Positions 31,290-43,241 are shown, numbered from the stretch's first letter. The stretch is DNA of 64,000 bases from Pseudoips prasinana (GCA_951640165.1 OX621255.1:31346001-31410000), one strand, 5' to 3'. Numbers and translations are program-made. The notes: a model not told the origin generated them from the letters alone.

Positions 31290-31510
31290 ACCTACTATCG
31301 CACTAATATTATAAAGGCGAAAGTTTGTGATTGTGTGAGTGTGTATGTTTGTTAGTTCTTCACGTCTCGTCACGTCGTCAACGACTAGAGCGCTTTAAAT
31401 AAAATTTGGTATGGAGTTAGCTGACACCCTGGATTAACACATAGGCTATAATTTAGGAAACTTAACGCGGGTAAATCCGTGGGGCACACCTAGTAATATA
31501 TATTATGCAC
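31290..31510 (-). repeat. CTAGC-type dispersed repeat
   Basis: Reverse orientation: AAAGGCGAAAGTTTGTGATT near the left and CGGGTAAATCCGTGGGGCAC near the right. Related to 4928-5105 and 50388-50575. Confidence 0.5.
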
Positions 31511-31559
31511 ATTGTATCCAAGCAGGTAAAGTCTTACTGGCATCATGTTTGTTTTATGT

Positions 31560-32260
31560 TATGGCAAACAAGCAAGTGGATAAGTAAAGGTAGGGCATAG
31601 CGTTCAATCGCTCGAAGAGCAGCCCGACTGGTGAAGTACATCCACCTTACAGAAGACATTCTTTAATAATAACATTAATAATTTTAATGTTGTGTTTCCG
31701 AGTGTGAGTAAGGTCGCCAGAGCTCATTGGGGGGGGGGGGGGGGGGGGAAGGGCCAGCAACACTTGTTTGCTGACTTTTAAAGGCCGGCAACGCACCCGC
31801 GAACCCTCTGGTGTTTCGAGTGTCCATGGGCAGCTTGCTAGTTTGTCACCCTCTGAATAAAAAAAAAGTGGGTCACCTGAGGTAAGTGTTCACCGCCGCC
31901 CATGGACATTCGCAACACCAGAGGAGCCGCAATGCGTTGCCAGCCTTTTAGAAAGGAATACGCTTGCTGCTTGAAGGTTGCCATGTTACACCGGATTGGA
32001 AATACCTCCGCAACTGATTGATTCCACAGAGCGGTAGTGCACGGCAAAAAGTTCCTTGTGAAATGAACGGTGGTAGATGGCTATTTATCCAGGTAATAGG
32101 GATGAAATTTCCACTTTTGGCGAGAGGGCCTGTGGCGGCAGGTATAAGCGAACAATACCTGTGAACAGTCCCCGTGATAAATGAGGTAAAGGAGACATAG
32201 AGACACCACGTCTCTCCGCAGTCATGTTATAAAAAGACCGCATAGCGATCAGTGTGCGTA
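31560..32260. repeat. Inverted pair of a dispersed repeat; 20-G run between
   Basis: 31560-31860 is the reverse of the repeat at 34239-34540 (GCTCTTCGAGCGA, GGTCGCCAGAGCTC, CCGGCAACGCACC, CATGGGC). 31868-32260 starts with the forward version (GTGGGTCACCTGAGGTAAGT, CACCGCCGCCCATGGACATT) and runs into a longer LINE-like tail. A homopolymer of 20 G lies at 31729-31748. Confidence 0.6.
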
Positions 32261-32294
32261 AAATTTGTAATATTATACAAATTAAAAGAATTTT

Positions 32295-32410
32295 TTGACG
32301 GGCCTGTTGGCCGATAGGTTCGATTCCCACCCAGGACAGATATTTGTGTGCATGAACATGTCTGTTTGTCCTGAGTCTTGGTTTAATTATCTATATAAGA
32401 ATGTATTTAC
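32295..32410 (+). repeat. SINE2 copy (short head)
   Basis: GACGGGCCTGTTGGCCGATA, then GGTTCGATTCCCACCCAGGA (box B-like), CAGATATTTGTGTGCATGAA and CCTGAGTCTTGG. The anticodon-side part of the head is deleted and the 3' tail is missing. Confidence 0.65.
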
Positions 32411-32520
32411 AAAAAATATTGTACAAACGCTACGGAACCCTATAGTTAACTGTACTTAATATTTCATTTTCCAAAGAGGTTCAACAGCCCTTATTTGAGT
32501 GTTGTTCAAATGGTACTTAT

Positions 32521-32680
32521 ATGAGGGACTCTTAAGTATTTAGTCTATTCTGTTTTGGAAATTACATTCTTCTAACAATATGAACGATCGCGTAACACAA
32601 ATAGGTAATCATACTTTAGTATTTAACTTAGTGGATCCCTTTTAAAATATTACACAAGATATAACATATATTGGACTAGT
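32521..32680 (+). repeat. 160-bp repeat unit shared with MITE M2 insert
   Basis: GAGGGACTCTTAAGTATTTA, TTTTGGAAATTACATTCTTC and GGTAATCATACTTTAGTATT match 28562-28715. Confidence 0.6.
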
Positions 32681-32757
32681 AACTCGAGGAGCTTAATTTG
32701 CTGAGCAAAGCGAACAACGTGTAACATATCATGCTTAAAATCAGAAATAAAATTATT

Positions 32758-33943
32758 GGCTGCGTACCCATTGGACCTACAAGATTAGACCCTCTATCGT
32801 ACCCGTATGACCTCATTTTAAGTCCCTTTGGACCTTCTTTAAAATATAATAATCAATGTGCCCATTGGACCTCTTTTTAAGTACCCATTGGACCTTCAAA
32901 ATTAAAACTACTAAAGATGAACCTGTTGGACCTCAATTCTAATACCTTTTGGACCTTAATAAAATATGATTTTATTTAGTATTCGCCCGGCGTTATTTTA
33001 GTAAAAAAAGTACAGTTGTGTTGAAAATGTTTAACCAGAATTTTAATAATTAGGCGAAATAGTATAAGCGAATACAGGCACACTAACAACAAACAGCGAT
33101 CCGTGGTCAGTAGAAGAAACACAAGAAATTATAGTGTAAACTATATTTCTTTCAAATTTACAGGTGTGTAATGGACAAATATTAAAAAAAACCCCATGTA
33201 CAAATATCAATAATACTTAGGTAAACCGCATATTGTAATGTTTTATATGTAAAAAAACTTCTTAACTTATTAAAAACAATTGGACACACACACAAGGCAA
33301 ACTCGCGTTTAAGCTCGCCCTTTCTCACAGGGCGAGAAAGGGGCGAGGTGCGCGGGGCGAGAGAAAAAATCAACGAGAGTAAGACTGTGATTACTTGAAA
33401 AGTGATTTACAAATATGTAAAATACAAAGATATCTTATATTTACAAATTTAATTAAGTTGCTGCCTGTAAAACCAATCTTCACAAATTCAGTTGCTACGG
33501 CATACAATTTAGATTTACTTACATTATTATATCAGTGTTTCTTTCTTTTAAAATGTAATATAAACATTCAAAATTAATATATAGTATGCATTTTTATGTA
33601 TACGGTCTTGAAGATCTGTCAAATTAGAAAAATGTAACTGGAATATGAGATTTTATTTGTTACATAACGTTGTGATCTTTAATATTTTTGATTAATAACA
33701 TTGATTTATATTGTAGTGTTTTATTTTTGATAATGTGTGTCACTTTTGTGCACGAGTGTATTTTAACTTTTTATACGAAGACATGTGAATGAGATCCAAC
33801 GGAACTCGTTGCTTAATAGAGGGTCTAATGGGTAATCAAGTATAGACAACATCCAAGTTTGAAGGTCCAAACGGTACACAGGGGTCCCAAGGGTCATCTT
33901 TTTAGACGAAGTCCAAACTAGGAGGTCCTACGGGTACGTAGCC
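32758..33943. mobile_element. Non-autonomous DNA element with 8-bp TSD and sub-terminal repeats
   Basis: 1,186 bp flanked by perfect 8-bp direct repeats AAATTATT (32750-32757 and 33944-33951). Termini are inverted: GGCTGCGTACCCATTGG on the left, complement of ...GGGTACGTAGCC on the right. A motif like (T)ACCCATTGGACCT recurs about seven times in the first 200 bp. It reappears in inverted orientation several times in the last 130 bp. No transposase frame is present. The 8-bp duplication fits hAT- or P-type elements, but the termini do not let me assign a superfamily. Confidence 0.75.
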
Positions 33944-34238
33944 AAATTATTAACTCCCCATACAGATGAATACCAATCAGCTGATGCATTTTTGTATGGG
34001 GATCCAATTTTATTTTAGATAGAACACACATGTTTCCTTTTATTAGTTCGGTTTCTTGGGTAGTAAGTGCTCCTTAAGTTACGTCACTATTTCTGTTACA
34101 CCTTGTATTCAGTTGTTTATTGGTATGTTAGCCTTCTGTAAAAATAAATAAATGAATATATATTTTCTTGTGTATATGACTATCGTTATACACATTATGG
34201 TCTACTCTATGTAGTTCACTATTTATGTTAAGTAAGTC

Positions 34239-34540
34239 TTGTTTTTATGGCGGAGGTCGACAAACGAGCAAGTGGGTCACCTGATGGTAAGTGATCACCG
34301 CCGCCCATGGACACTCGCAACATTAGAGGAGTCGCGGGTGCGTTGCCGGCCTTTAAGAGTCAGCAAACAACTGTTGCTGACCCTCCCCCTCACCCTGATG
34401 AGCTCTGGCGATCTTACTCACACTCAGAAACACAACATTAAGTTATTAATGTTATTATTAAGGAATGTCTTCTGTAAGGTGGAGGTACTTCCCCAGTCGG
34501 GCTGCTCTTCGAGCGAATGAACGCTGTGCCCTACCTCTCT
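34239..34540 (+). repeat. Dispersed repeat (GTGGGTCACCTGATGG family)
   Basis: CAAGTGGGTCACCTGATGGT, GATCACCGCCGCCCATGGAC, GTTGCCGGCCTTTAAGAGTC and CCAGTCGGGCTGCTCTTCGA. Shared with 31560-31860 (reverse) and, in part, 58680-58805 (reverse). Common in Lepidoptera. The 93-codon frame in it is not a gene. Confidence 0.6.
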
Positions 34541-34782
34541 TCATGTTAATAATTAATTGGATTGTATTGTCTGTGTTTATTTTGGAAAATTTAATCCATA
34601 GAGTGTTAGTAACATAAAATAACTTATTTTCTAGTGTTAGTATTTAGTATTAACCGCACAAGCTGGTAAATAATTGGCGAGTTGAGGTTCTCAGCTATAA
34701 CTTTCAGTATGCTATTTTGACTGTCACTCACTCTTCGCACAATGGATGCTGATTTTTTGCGTATAATCGCATAAATTTCAAA

Positions 34783-34905
34783 TATCCCCAATTGAAAGGA
34801 ACCTTATGTTTTTGTGATAAAGTTGAAAATCTATCGACTAAAACGTCCACGGGTACATTTTGTCAGATTGGGGAAGCTGGATAAGCTGGCGTGTATACAT
34901 AGTTA
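34783..34905 (+). mobile_element. MITE family M1, copy 5 (diverged)
   Basis: CCCCAATTGAAAGGAACCTT, GATAAAGTTGAAAATCTATC, CAGATTGGGGAAGCTGGATA, GCTGGCGTGTATAC. The left terminal repeat is eroded. Confidence 0.5.
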
Positions 34906-34909
34906 GTAT

Positions 34910-35700
34910 AAATAAATTACACCGTGACACAACCAATAATCGTGCTCATCACACAAAGATTTTTAAAGGTACTTAATAAACACTGCAAATAAAGCCCACA
35001 TTTTTCAACCAAGCTTTATATTAATTAACTTTCATGGAAACATTGACCATTTCCCGCGGGAAATAGCGTTATTAATATTATGTACCTACCGGCATTATTA
35101 AATTTTTAGTAACGTTTCCATTTTTTTAACAAACCTTTTAAAATGTGTAGCTTTTTTTTTATTCTTTTTATTCAACAAAGTTTGCAAAGATACATAAATC
35201 CCACCTAAATATACGCGGTTCCCATAGCGTATGTCGATAGCGGCACGCCAATCATCACTTACTGAATATCATAAAAAAAGGTTTATTCACACTTCAGAAT
35301 AAATAATTTAGGAATCAACAACAATTTTCTGATGAAAAATCACGTACAACGACAAATACAGTAGCCACTGCAATAAACACTACACTTGAGCTTGTGATTA
35401 ATCGTTGCGTAAAGCGGCAGAATCTCCGCACGCCTCGATATCTGGTCCCAAAAGAGAGAGAAGCACCATTTTTTTTATTTTTTTTTTTAACATGTCGCGT
35501 GCAGTTAGCCTCTTGGCTTTTACTGCTTCACCGGACAAGAGAAGCACCCGTCGTCTCGGCCATATATAGACAAAGTCCTTACAATATACACTCGGAATAA
35601 GCATAATCTTGTCACACGCTACTCGTCTCCATAAAATCAGTAACTTTATAATTTAGTTTCTTGCTACGCTTCTTCAACAAACTTCCCAATGGCATAAAAC
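34910..35700. other. No supported gene
   Basis: Mostly AT-rich. 35391-35604 shows small frames on both strands over a moderately GC-rich segment (CGCACGCCTCGATATCTGGT) with a long T run. No domain recognised. Confidence 0.3.
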
Positions 35701-35703
35701 AAA

Positions 35704-36299
35704 AACCGGCCAAGTGCGAGTCGGTCTCGCCCATAAGGGTTCCGTAGCAGCAAGTATTTTAGTTGTTAAATGAAAGCTAAATTGCGTTTTACGGTTTATG
35801 ACATATTAAAAAAAAACTACTTATTAGATCTCGTTCAAACCAATTTTCTGTGGAAGTTTGCATAGTAATGTACATCATATTTTTTTTAGTTTTATTATTC
35901 TTTTATTTTAGAAGTTACAGGCCCCCCTGTAACTTTATGACACTCATAATTAACCACTTTGGAAGTGTCTCTAACGCAAACTATTCAGTTTAGAAAAAAA
36001 ATATATTAGAAACCTCAATATCATTTTTGAAGACCTATCCATATACCCCACACGTAGGAGTACGATGAAAAAAAATTATGAGTTTCAGTTCTATGAATGG
36101 GAGCCCCCAAAATTATAGTTTTTTTTTTATTTTCGGTGAAAATCTTAACGTGGATCACAGAATACATCTACTTAGCAAGTTTCAACATTACAGCTCTTAT
36201 AGTTTCGGAAAAAAGTGACTGTGACATACGGACGGACAGACAGACATACATGACAAATCTATAAGGGTTCCGTTTTTGCCATTTGACTACGGAACCCTA
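35704..36299 (+). repeat. GGCCAAGTGCGAGTCGG dispersed element
   Basis: Begins ACCGGCCAAGTGCGAGTCGG and TCTCGCCCATAAGGGTTCCG. It ends GACGGACAGACAGACATACA, ATAAGGGTTCCG and CTACGGAACCCTAATTAAA. This ~600-bp non-coding element is very frequent in moth and butterfly genomes and supports the taxonomic guess. GGGTTCCGTA near the left and CTACGGAACCC at the right form partial inverted ends. Confidence 0.7.
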
Positions 36300-36404
36300 A
36301 TTAAACTCAAATCAACTCATCACCTACGCCACAGCTTAGATAGTGTAGTAAGTAAATTTATACAGTCAAAACAGAAGTAGGAAACAAAAACTAATAAGAC
36401 CCTT

Positions 36405-37240
36405 GTAGTATTTATTTATTTATTTAAAACTTCTTGCACAGAATTGTACAACGGCCGACTTAATGCCAAAGGCATTCTCTACCAGTCAACCTCGGGGTGA
36501 TGCAGAGAAAACATGGTAGGTGCACTAGAAATAAAAATATTGTAGATGAGAAGATATAGAAGGTACATAACTTACACAGATACATATTATTATAAATACT
36601 TGCATACTTTAAATTATATATAGTATCATCATCCTGTCCGCCGAATGACCTCCACTGACCTCTGAATAAATAAATTGATTTGATTTGATTTGACCCAAAG
36701 CATCCCTCAAGAATGGACGAATTACCATAATCGCCGCTTTGTAGACTGGCTTGCGATCACGGTATGACGGTTTTTGAAGCAAGGTTATTCTGTTTTGTAG
36801 TCTATCTAAAACTTATTTGAAAGTTGGAGTTCGCCGGTTCCAGTTCCAAACTTGGTTGCATTGTATAATCCAGGGATGAACTTATTGTTAGTCCATGTAC
36901 AATGAGTTTTAAACTAACCCAACACCTAAGGCACAGCTTAAATAATGTAGTTCCGAAATCTTGCCTCCATCTTGGCATTTCCTGCATCGTTTCACATCGC
37001 TGTCACTGTGGAAATACTGTCGGCCACCATGAACATCTTGTTTTATTTATTTAAGTATTTATTTAATAATTCTTGTACACACAAAACATACAATAAATAG
37101 ACAAAAATACAAAGAGATGAATAGTAAAAAGGTGCTGCTTATTTTGCAAGAAATTCCTTCCAGCAGACCTGCGACAGGAGAAATTTTGAAGAGCTATAAT
37201 TATGTGTCTAGAATACACTTACATACTAATAATTGCATAT
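36405..37240. repeat. LINE 3'-tail debris
   Basis: 36405-36560 has TATTTATTTATTTAAAACTT, CAACGGCCGACTTAATGCCA and CTCTACCAGTCAACC, whose inverse is at 50150-50275. 36628-36700 has a short CCGCCGAATGACCTCCACTG piece. 37030-37190 has another TTTATTTATTTAAGT-type tail with CCTTCCAGCAGACCTGCGAC. No coding part. Confidence 0.45.
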
Positions 37241-37339
37241 ATACTTAAATACATATAAATATTATATCCAATTTAGACTTAACAATAAACTAAATACTTA
37301 TTATACATTCAATGAACATCTTGGCCTGTTGTTTAGCAA

Positions 37340-37900
37340 AAGCGCCGGTAGAATACCCCGCCATGGTAGTCTAAATGGTATTACCCACCGGGCTCTTGTC
37401 ACCACTGGCGTCCCTGCCATAGTTGAACCTAGCATTGGCCCGCGACGATGGCAAGAAGTCTGTTGGTATGTCCTTACTACCTTGGAAGTTGGGTAAGCCT
37501 TTGGTGAGGCATGCACCCTGAGACGCACTAGGGGACACTAGTCACAATTTTTTGATTCATTAGATGACAACGGTTCTGTGCGTGCATTAGCCTCCATAAC
37601 GCCCATCACAATGTAAGAAAATACATAATATAAAAAAAAAAACAAAAAGCAAAAGAAGACGAAAAATGCAAGCCCGGAGTTTCTTTGTGGCTTTCTTCTC
37701 CGGGTCGTCCACCTAGGTAGCTAGAGAAAGCCGCAGGTTAGCTAGGGTAGGCTCCTCAGTGGCGAGGATCGCTCTGGCCCCTTAACGCGTCATCGGTGAT
37801 CAGTTGCACGGCAACCCTCTCTTAGAATTCTGTTCGCTTCAGCGGCCCCCTGAACTGTGGCCCGAACCCCATAAGGGTGGCCTCGGGTATTAGTCGTTTA
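37340..37900 (-). repeat. Unclassified repeat with TPVVTRAR frame and GC-rich tail
   Basis: The minus frame 37301-37528 contains MAGTPVVTRARWVIPFRL, sharing TPVVTRAR with 13168-13438. 37660-37900 is a GC-richer non-coding section (CGGGTCGTCCACCTAGGTAG, TTCAGCGGCCCCCTGAACTG) with a phrase shared with 17.9 kb. Probably parts of one decayed retroelement. Confidence 0.35.
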
Positions 37901-38300
37901 ATTTAAGCTAATGGTTAAGAGCCTTCTGCGCTAGCCAAATGCTCATTGCCTTCAATTCTTTAATTTTAATATTGTACAACTAAATTTCAAAATAATAGAT
38001 TAGTAACTTGTTATTTATTTTAGGATTTAAGAAATTATATCTGAGAAAACAGACCGCACGGACAGACTAATTATTTTTTTGTAATTTTTATTTTGTATTC
38101 GACTATGTTTATGTACTGTATTGTGAACTTGACAAGTACAAGTGTATGTTAATACCCAAGTGCTGAATAAATTTCATTATTTCATTAGTGGATATACCGG
38201 CGCTGCTGCTGCTTTAAAACTCTACACACAAACTATCAGGTAGCAGCATTTAAGCTAAATAGGCTGCAATGCATCTTATTCTCTATAATTTATTTATTTA
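37901..38300. other. AT-rich, nothing recognised
   Basis: Contains LINE-tail-like text ending AATAAATTTCATTATTTCATT at about 38165-38187. No coding signal. Confidence 0.3.
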
Positions 38301-38301
38301 T

Positions 38302-38532
38302 TAGAAGAATTACGCCTGTTTCCCAGAAGTGTAGGCAGAGACAATGGGTTTCCATTTGTTACGATCGTTGCACACCTTATTTGCCTCGTACTTTCATTGT
38401 ATTCTTTTCGGCTCGCCTGTTTAGCTTACTTCTACCCTGGCATATCTTGATAACATCTCCGACTTGGGCAGAGAATGTTCGACCAGGTGTACCGTTGCAG
38501 TTGTAACATTCACAGAGCGCAGGTATACTACT
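38302..38532 (-). pseudogene. Family-A LINE fragment, left part (host of the R1-like insertion)
   Basis: ACGCCTGTTTCCCAGAAGTG, GTAGGCAGAGACAATGGGTT, GCAGAGAATGTTCGACCAGG and ACATTCACAGAGCGCAGGTA follow 24810-25030 with scattered differences. It ends at the target duplication AGGTATACTACT. The remainder of the fragment is on the other side of the R1-like LINE, at 43549-43600. Confidence 0.75.
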
Positions 38533-38868
38533 GTATTTTTTTTTTTAATCGGACTAGTCCCTCCCTCTTACCCACCACTGGAACTCCTGTAAGCCAGGAT
38601 CAACAGTGGCACACAATGAAATGACACTGAGCGGTGAAGCTCAGGCATGTCCCGGGGAATCGCTTTAACTGTCTTGGATCCCGCAACGAATTTAATCAGA
38701 AACAGAAAAAAGGAGGAGTTAGAAAATGAATAGTTCCACTTCCCTCCAGAGCAAAGCGGGAGACAGAATGGTGTAAAGAGGCTATAGCCTCATAAAATGA
38801 GAGATTTGCAACTAGAGAAGCCAGCTGCAAAAGCACCGAGGATCAATTTAAGGGTCCTAAGTGAGCTG

Positions 38869-39382
38869 TTATATTTGATTCCAATAGTAGGTATGGCAAA
38901 AACGCTTAAACGCACGGAAGTTGTTCCTTGTTGCTACAAGATCCGTATAATAAACTACTCCAGATATTGGTTGCAAGCTGTTTAACATAATATCACGCTG
39001 ATTTTGCCAGAGATCACACTCCCACAGGATGTGGTGAGCAGTTTGTTCATATTCGTTACTGGATGTTGAGCACAGACAGTTTGGTGAAGATACTAATTTG
39101 AAACTATACAATTTACTTTTAAAATTGCCGTGTCCGAAATTGTGCAACACAATGGTCTATGATTAGCCAAGTTTTATTTAACCGTTCGCGTACGTCCGGA
39201 AAGAACTGGTGCAGATGGCGACCCTTGGTTGACGTATTCCATCTACATTGCCATTCATTTAGTAGTTCGTTATTTAAGTCAGCTATTGGCATAAATAGCC
39301 TGGTTATTTTCGCACGGTCGCGTAATGATACGAAATCATTTTCTAAATTATCGCGCGTAGAATAATACATTGCTGCTCGTCT
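38869..39382 (-). pseudogene. R1-like ORF2, C-terminal domain with zinc finger
   Basis: RRAAMYYSTRDNLENDFV follows the stop in frame, then WQCRWNTSTKGRHLHQFFPD and IIDHCVAQF. A 1-nt shift near 39140 moves to HNFGHGNFKSKLYSF, with SSPNCLCSTSSNEYEQTAHH and ILWECDLW. The C-x-C...H-x(4)-C arrangement is the usual C-terminal zinc finger of R1-like ORF2. It ends at 38869. The rest, to 38533, is 3' UTR. Confidence 0.8.
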
Positions 39383-41293
39383 TTAAACTTCAAGATCAAC
39401 CGGTAGTACACCCGCTAGGTCAGGTAGGGCCTCTGTGCTCACCGTTCTATAGGCTTTACACAGAAATATCAACGCCAACCTCTGGCTTTGTAGTAATTTA
39501 CGGCGAGCAGCTCCGATGGTAGCCCTATCAGCCCACACAGGCGAGCCGCAGCATATACACCCAAGATAGGTTGCCCCGTAAATGATTTTAAGAGTATTAA
39601 AAGAGAGGCCCCAGGTTGCCGTCGATATCCTTGTAAGTGCAAAAAAGTTTCGCTTAGCTTTTTCCCCAACTGATTTAATATGTTCTATAAACGAGAAATT
39701 CTTTTCTAAAACTAAACCCAAATAACAGGTTGATATTTTGCGTTTTACAGTAACATTATTAAGTTTTACGCCCGGGGGGGATTTTAGTTCACCTTTAAGA
39801 AGGAGTTGGTAGGTTTTATGAGGAGCAAATGTAAGGCGATTTCTTTTACCCCATTCACTTATCATACTTAAGCAAGTTTGAGCCAGATTTTCCAACTCTC
39901 TCCTGGAGTTACCCTGTATAAGTAAGAGGCCATCGTCGGCATATGCCGTTAGAGAGCAGCGTGATAGCAAGGGTAATGTCAAGAAGTCATCAAAACCCAA
40001 GTTCCAGAGATAAGGCGCGAGCACTGAGCCCTGGGGGCAACCCATGGTTAACGATTTAGTGACTCTGAAGTGACCAAGCTTAAGAGTTGCAGAGCCATGT
40101 ACGAAATAAGATGTGATTATCGAATATATATTACTGTAACAACCGCGTAACTTAAGTTTTTGTAACAAAATTGGCCACCAAGTATAATCAAACGCCCCTG
40201 AAATATCTAGGAATATGGCCAAAACGTATTTACATTCGGACGAGTTTACAGCTTTCCTCACTGAGATAGCTGCGTCCACTGTCGATTTACCCGCAGTAAA
40301 ACCAAATTGATTTCCGTGAAATTTTGGTCCTCCCGGCAGCAATCGCGGTATAATAAGTCGTTCTAGAAGCTTGCCTAAGGAAGGCAGTAACGTTATTGGT
40401 CGGTATGACTTAGGGTCTTCGGGCAGTTTATCGCCATTTTTTGGTATAATACGAATAAAACCGCTGCGCCAAGAACGCGGAAAAGTCCCTTCAGATATGC
40501 AACGATTAAAAATTTTTAGTATTGAATCACCGGATTGTTTTGTGGCTTCTATAATCATTTTGTTGGATATTTTATCTTCACCTGAAGCTTTGTTAACAGG
40601 TAGCGATTTCACAGTATTCATAAACTCATTAATTGTAGGAAGACTAGACATATACGTAGCGGGTGGATTGTTTGCCCACTGTCTAATCTGCTTATGGTAG
40701 TCATTATCGTTCAAGGAACTATCATCAGGTATGAGCGAATTAAGTAAGGATTCCGTGGTCTCCTCTATGCCACTGGTGTAGGTATTATTGATTTTTATGT
40801 TTTGAATATAAGCTAAATCTATAGACCTATTTGCTTTAAACTCATGGTATAGGGGCGACCATGGGCCTTCTTTATCTAATTTATCGACTATTTTTCTAAT
40901 AAGATTGCCTTTGGATTTCTCTATTGACGAGCGGTAACGTGAACGAGCTATTTTGAGATTTATATATGCATTATTTAAAACATCGCCTTCAATTTTACGT
41001 TTTTTTAGTTTATTATATTTTTTACGTGTTCTCCGAAATTCACATCGAACTTTAATTAAGTAGTTATTCCACCAATCGCATCTTCGAATATTAGTGATAG
41101 GGACGCGGCCTATGGCAATATCGGCACAGTAGGTAAAAGTGTCCGACATCATTACAGCACATTCCTCTGTTGTTAGTTCATCCCGGGTGAAATCCCTGGC
41201 ATGCGCGGCAAAAAGAGCTCTGAAAAAATCCCAATCGGCCCCTTTGAGCCGATATCTATAGTTACCGTAAATAGCCGTAGGTCTTTGTGCCAA
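39383..41293 (-). pseudogene. R1-like ORF2, reverse transcriptase part
   Basis: 636 open codons. Residues counted from 41293: PKNGDKLPEDPKSYRPITLL near 284-303, FLDISGAFDYTW near 361-372, GCPQGSVLAPYLWNLGFDD near 418-436, YADDGLLLIQG at 451-461. A linker and thumb follow, then ALPDLAGVLPVDLEV before an in-frame TAA (39383-39385). The same frame continues after the stop, so this is a single nonsense change. No RNase H domain is present, consistent with the R1 clade. Confidence 0.92.
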
Positions 41294-41940
41294 CCGAGGA
41301 ACAAACTCGTCACGATTAAGCGGTGATCACTGGTTGAAGCGTCAGGCAAAACACGCCATCCATCTATTCGGACGTCTGAGCTTGAAAAAGTGACGTCAAT
41401 AAAAGATTCGCCAGTAGGGCTACAATAAGTAGGCGGTGCATCAGGAGTGTTATGTATTGATAGATTCATCTCAGCGACGAAATCTTCGACGGCGTTCCGC
41501 CGTTCTGTATCGCTTGAACGGTATTTGCCATACCATAACGTAGAGGATGCGTTAACATCTGCGCCAATAATAATTTTGTGTCCTTTGAGGGACATCAAAA
41601 CATGGCGCAAGTGATGTAAATGGGGACCGACAGGATCTGAATACTGAAAATAACAGCTCACTACGTAAACTTTCCAGGATGGGGATGATATTTCAGCGAC
41701 AGCACAGTGTGACGTCATGAGGTTTCGCATAGCGCTTACCGTAAAATTAGTACGCGTTACGTAAATAGCAGCCCGTGATTTGTTGTCTAGCTGCACCAAT
41801 TTATTTTTTAAACGCGCATATTGATATTGTTCTTGTACAAGCACTATATCTAAGTTGTATTCATTGACTAAAGTTTCCAACTCTGATGTCGCAACCCTAT
41901 CGTTGTGAGGATTTAGCTGCCCTATTTTTAAGTAAGCCAT
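41290..41940 (-). pseudogene. R1-like ORF2, endonuclease part
   Basis: ATG at 41938-41940 is the natural start. AP-like endonuclease: MAYLKIGQLNPHNDR at the start, VLVQEQYQ (catalytic Glu) near residue 33-40, IIIGADVNASSTLW near 125-138, FIDVTFSS near 185 and STSDHRLIV near 204-212. It would nick the target strand. The frame runs on out of phase past 41293; sense coding moves to the RT frame there through a 1-nt shift. Confidence 0.88.
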
Positions 41941-41941
41941 A

Positions 41942-42608
41942 TTAATATTTGGTATTTAGTACTAACTGCTCAAGTTTATGCTTAAATGTGGGGCAGTTGT
42001 CCGAGCCGCATTTGTGGTCGTGAGGTTTTTTATATGCTTTACACGATGCACAAACTGGTTTAAATTCTGGGTCATTGTGGTGCTTACATGATTTTGTGGG
42101 ATGTGCTTCTGCGCATAAGGCACAGGTAGGTAATTTATTACTACAGTACTTGAAAACATGCCCATATTGCTGGCAGTTTAAACACCGAACTACCTCTAAA
42201 TCATCAATAAAGCGGCATGTAGCCCAGTCGATGAAAAGTTTTTCTTTAGTGCTGACTAAATGTTTTCTAATCTCCGGTTCGAGCTCAATTCCCACCCACT
42301 TGCGCCCATTAGCTACGTTACGCTTGCGCACAATTTTAGTTTTAGATGTAAAATCGTCTTCGCTGACTTTAAGATCACTATCTTTGATATTTTGCCTGTA
42401 TAACGCCGTTAAAAAGACCTGGTCGTCCATTGACGACGGTATATCTTTTATAAGTATGCGCGGTCGTCGCCCGGATGGAGTTTGAAGTTTTAAACCCGCC
42501 GAACGAATGGCCCCGACAGAGCGAATTTTATTGAGTTGGATTTCATTTGCCACTCGGAGTACAACGCCAGAATTGGAAGTTTTTTTAACGCCTACTATTT
42601 CAAAAACC
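41942..42608 (-). pseudogene. R1-like ORF1, C-terminal part with zinc knuckles
   Basis: About 220 codons in the frame after the homopolymer shift. The C-terminal ~80 residues carry CLNCQQYGHVFKYC and CALCAEAHPTKSC, with a third CASC...HDHKC set further on. These are CCHC-type knuckles typical of R1-clade ORF1, used to bind element RNA. It ends at TAA 41942-41944, one base before the ORF2 ATG. Confidence 0.85.
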
Positions 42609-43241
42609 ATCGTCCGCGGGTTTTATAGCCTTCATAAGCGCTTCCTTGGTCGCCAACGAAGTCGCGTACTCCGCTGATCGCTCAGCGGTGGGATACGCAA
42701 TAATTGAAGGAACCGGTTTTCGCGTCTGTACTATGGGGGTGGCGGTTTTTTTCGGTAAACGCAGTTTTAATTGTTCCGCGTACGTAGGAATCTCAGAATT
42801 GGTTTTATTTACGCAAAGATCTAACTGACGTTCTGCGTTCGCCAATTTAGTTTCATTGCATGAAGATTTAAGCGCAAGTAATGAAATAATACTGGTAAGG
42901 CGCTGCGTACAATCCATCACCGATAGCTTATTCGCGATATTCATACCCGAGTTGGAATCATTGACTAATTCGTTAACCTTTGACAGATAAACGGAAGCTT
43001 GTGTCACAAGATCGCAATAATTATATTCCGCACTGTTTGTATCGCTAATATTTAATGAAGACGAATAATCGGATAGAGATCCCCGAAAACGTTTTATGTC
43101 CGATTCCTGTTGACTATCGGGAGTACAAAACGTCGGTGACGCATCGTCTAACACTCGTTTGTTGAAGCCTGAAGGGGGCGTTCTGGGAGTCTGTTTACTT
43201 CTCCCAAATACGTTTCGCCCTCTATCGGGGGGGGACATCAT
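42600..43241 (-). pseudogene. R1-like ORF1, N-terminal part
   Basis: Starts with two ATG codons (43239-43241 and the next). 213 codons, Ser/Asn-rich N-terminus (SPPDRGRNVFGRSKQTPRTP), then a charged helical-looking middle. It ends in the frame at PADDGF-stop (42600-42602). The following half continues in another frame across a run of five T (42602-42606 on the plus strand as A5), so a 1-nt homopolymer change splits ORF1. The protein would be the RNA-binding gag-like partner of the RNP. Confidence 0.8.

Noticed and set aside
42600..42610. Programmed frameshifting in the R1-like ORF1 at the five-base homopolymer
   Set aside because: The rest of the element has random stops and frameshifts, so a homopolymer indel is the simpler explanation.
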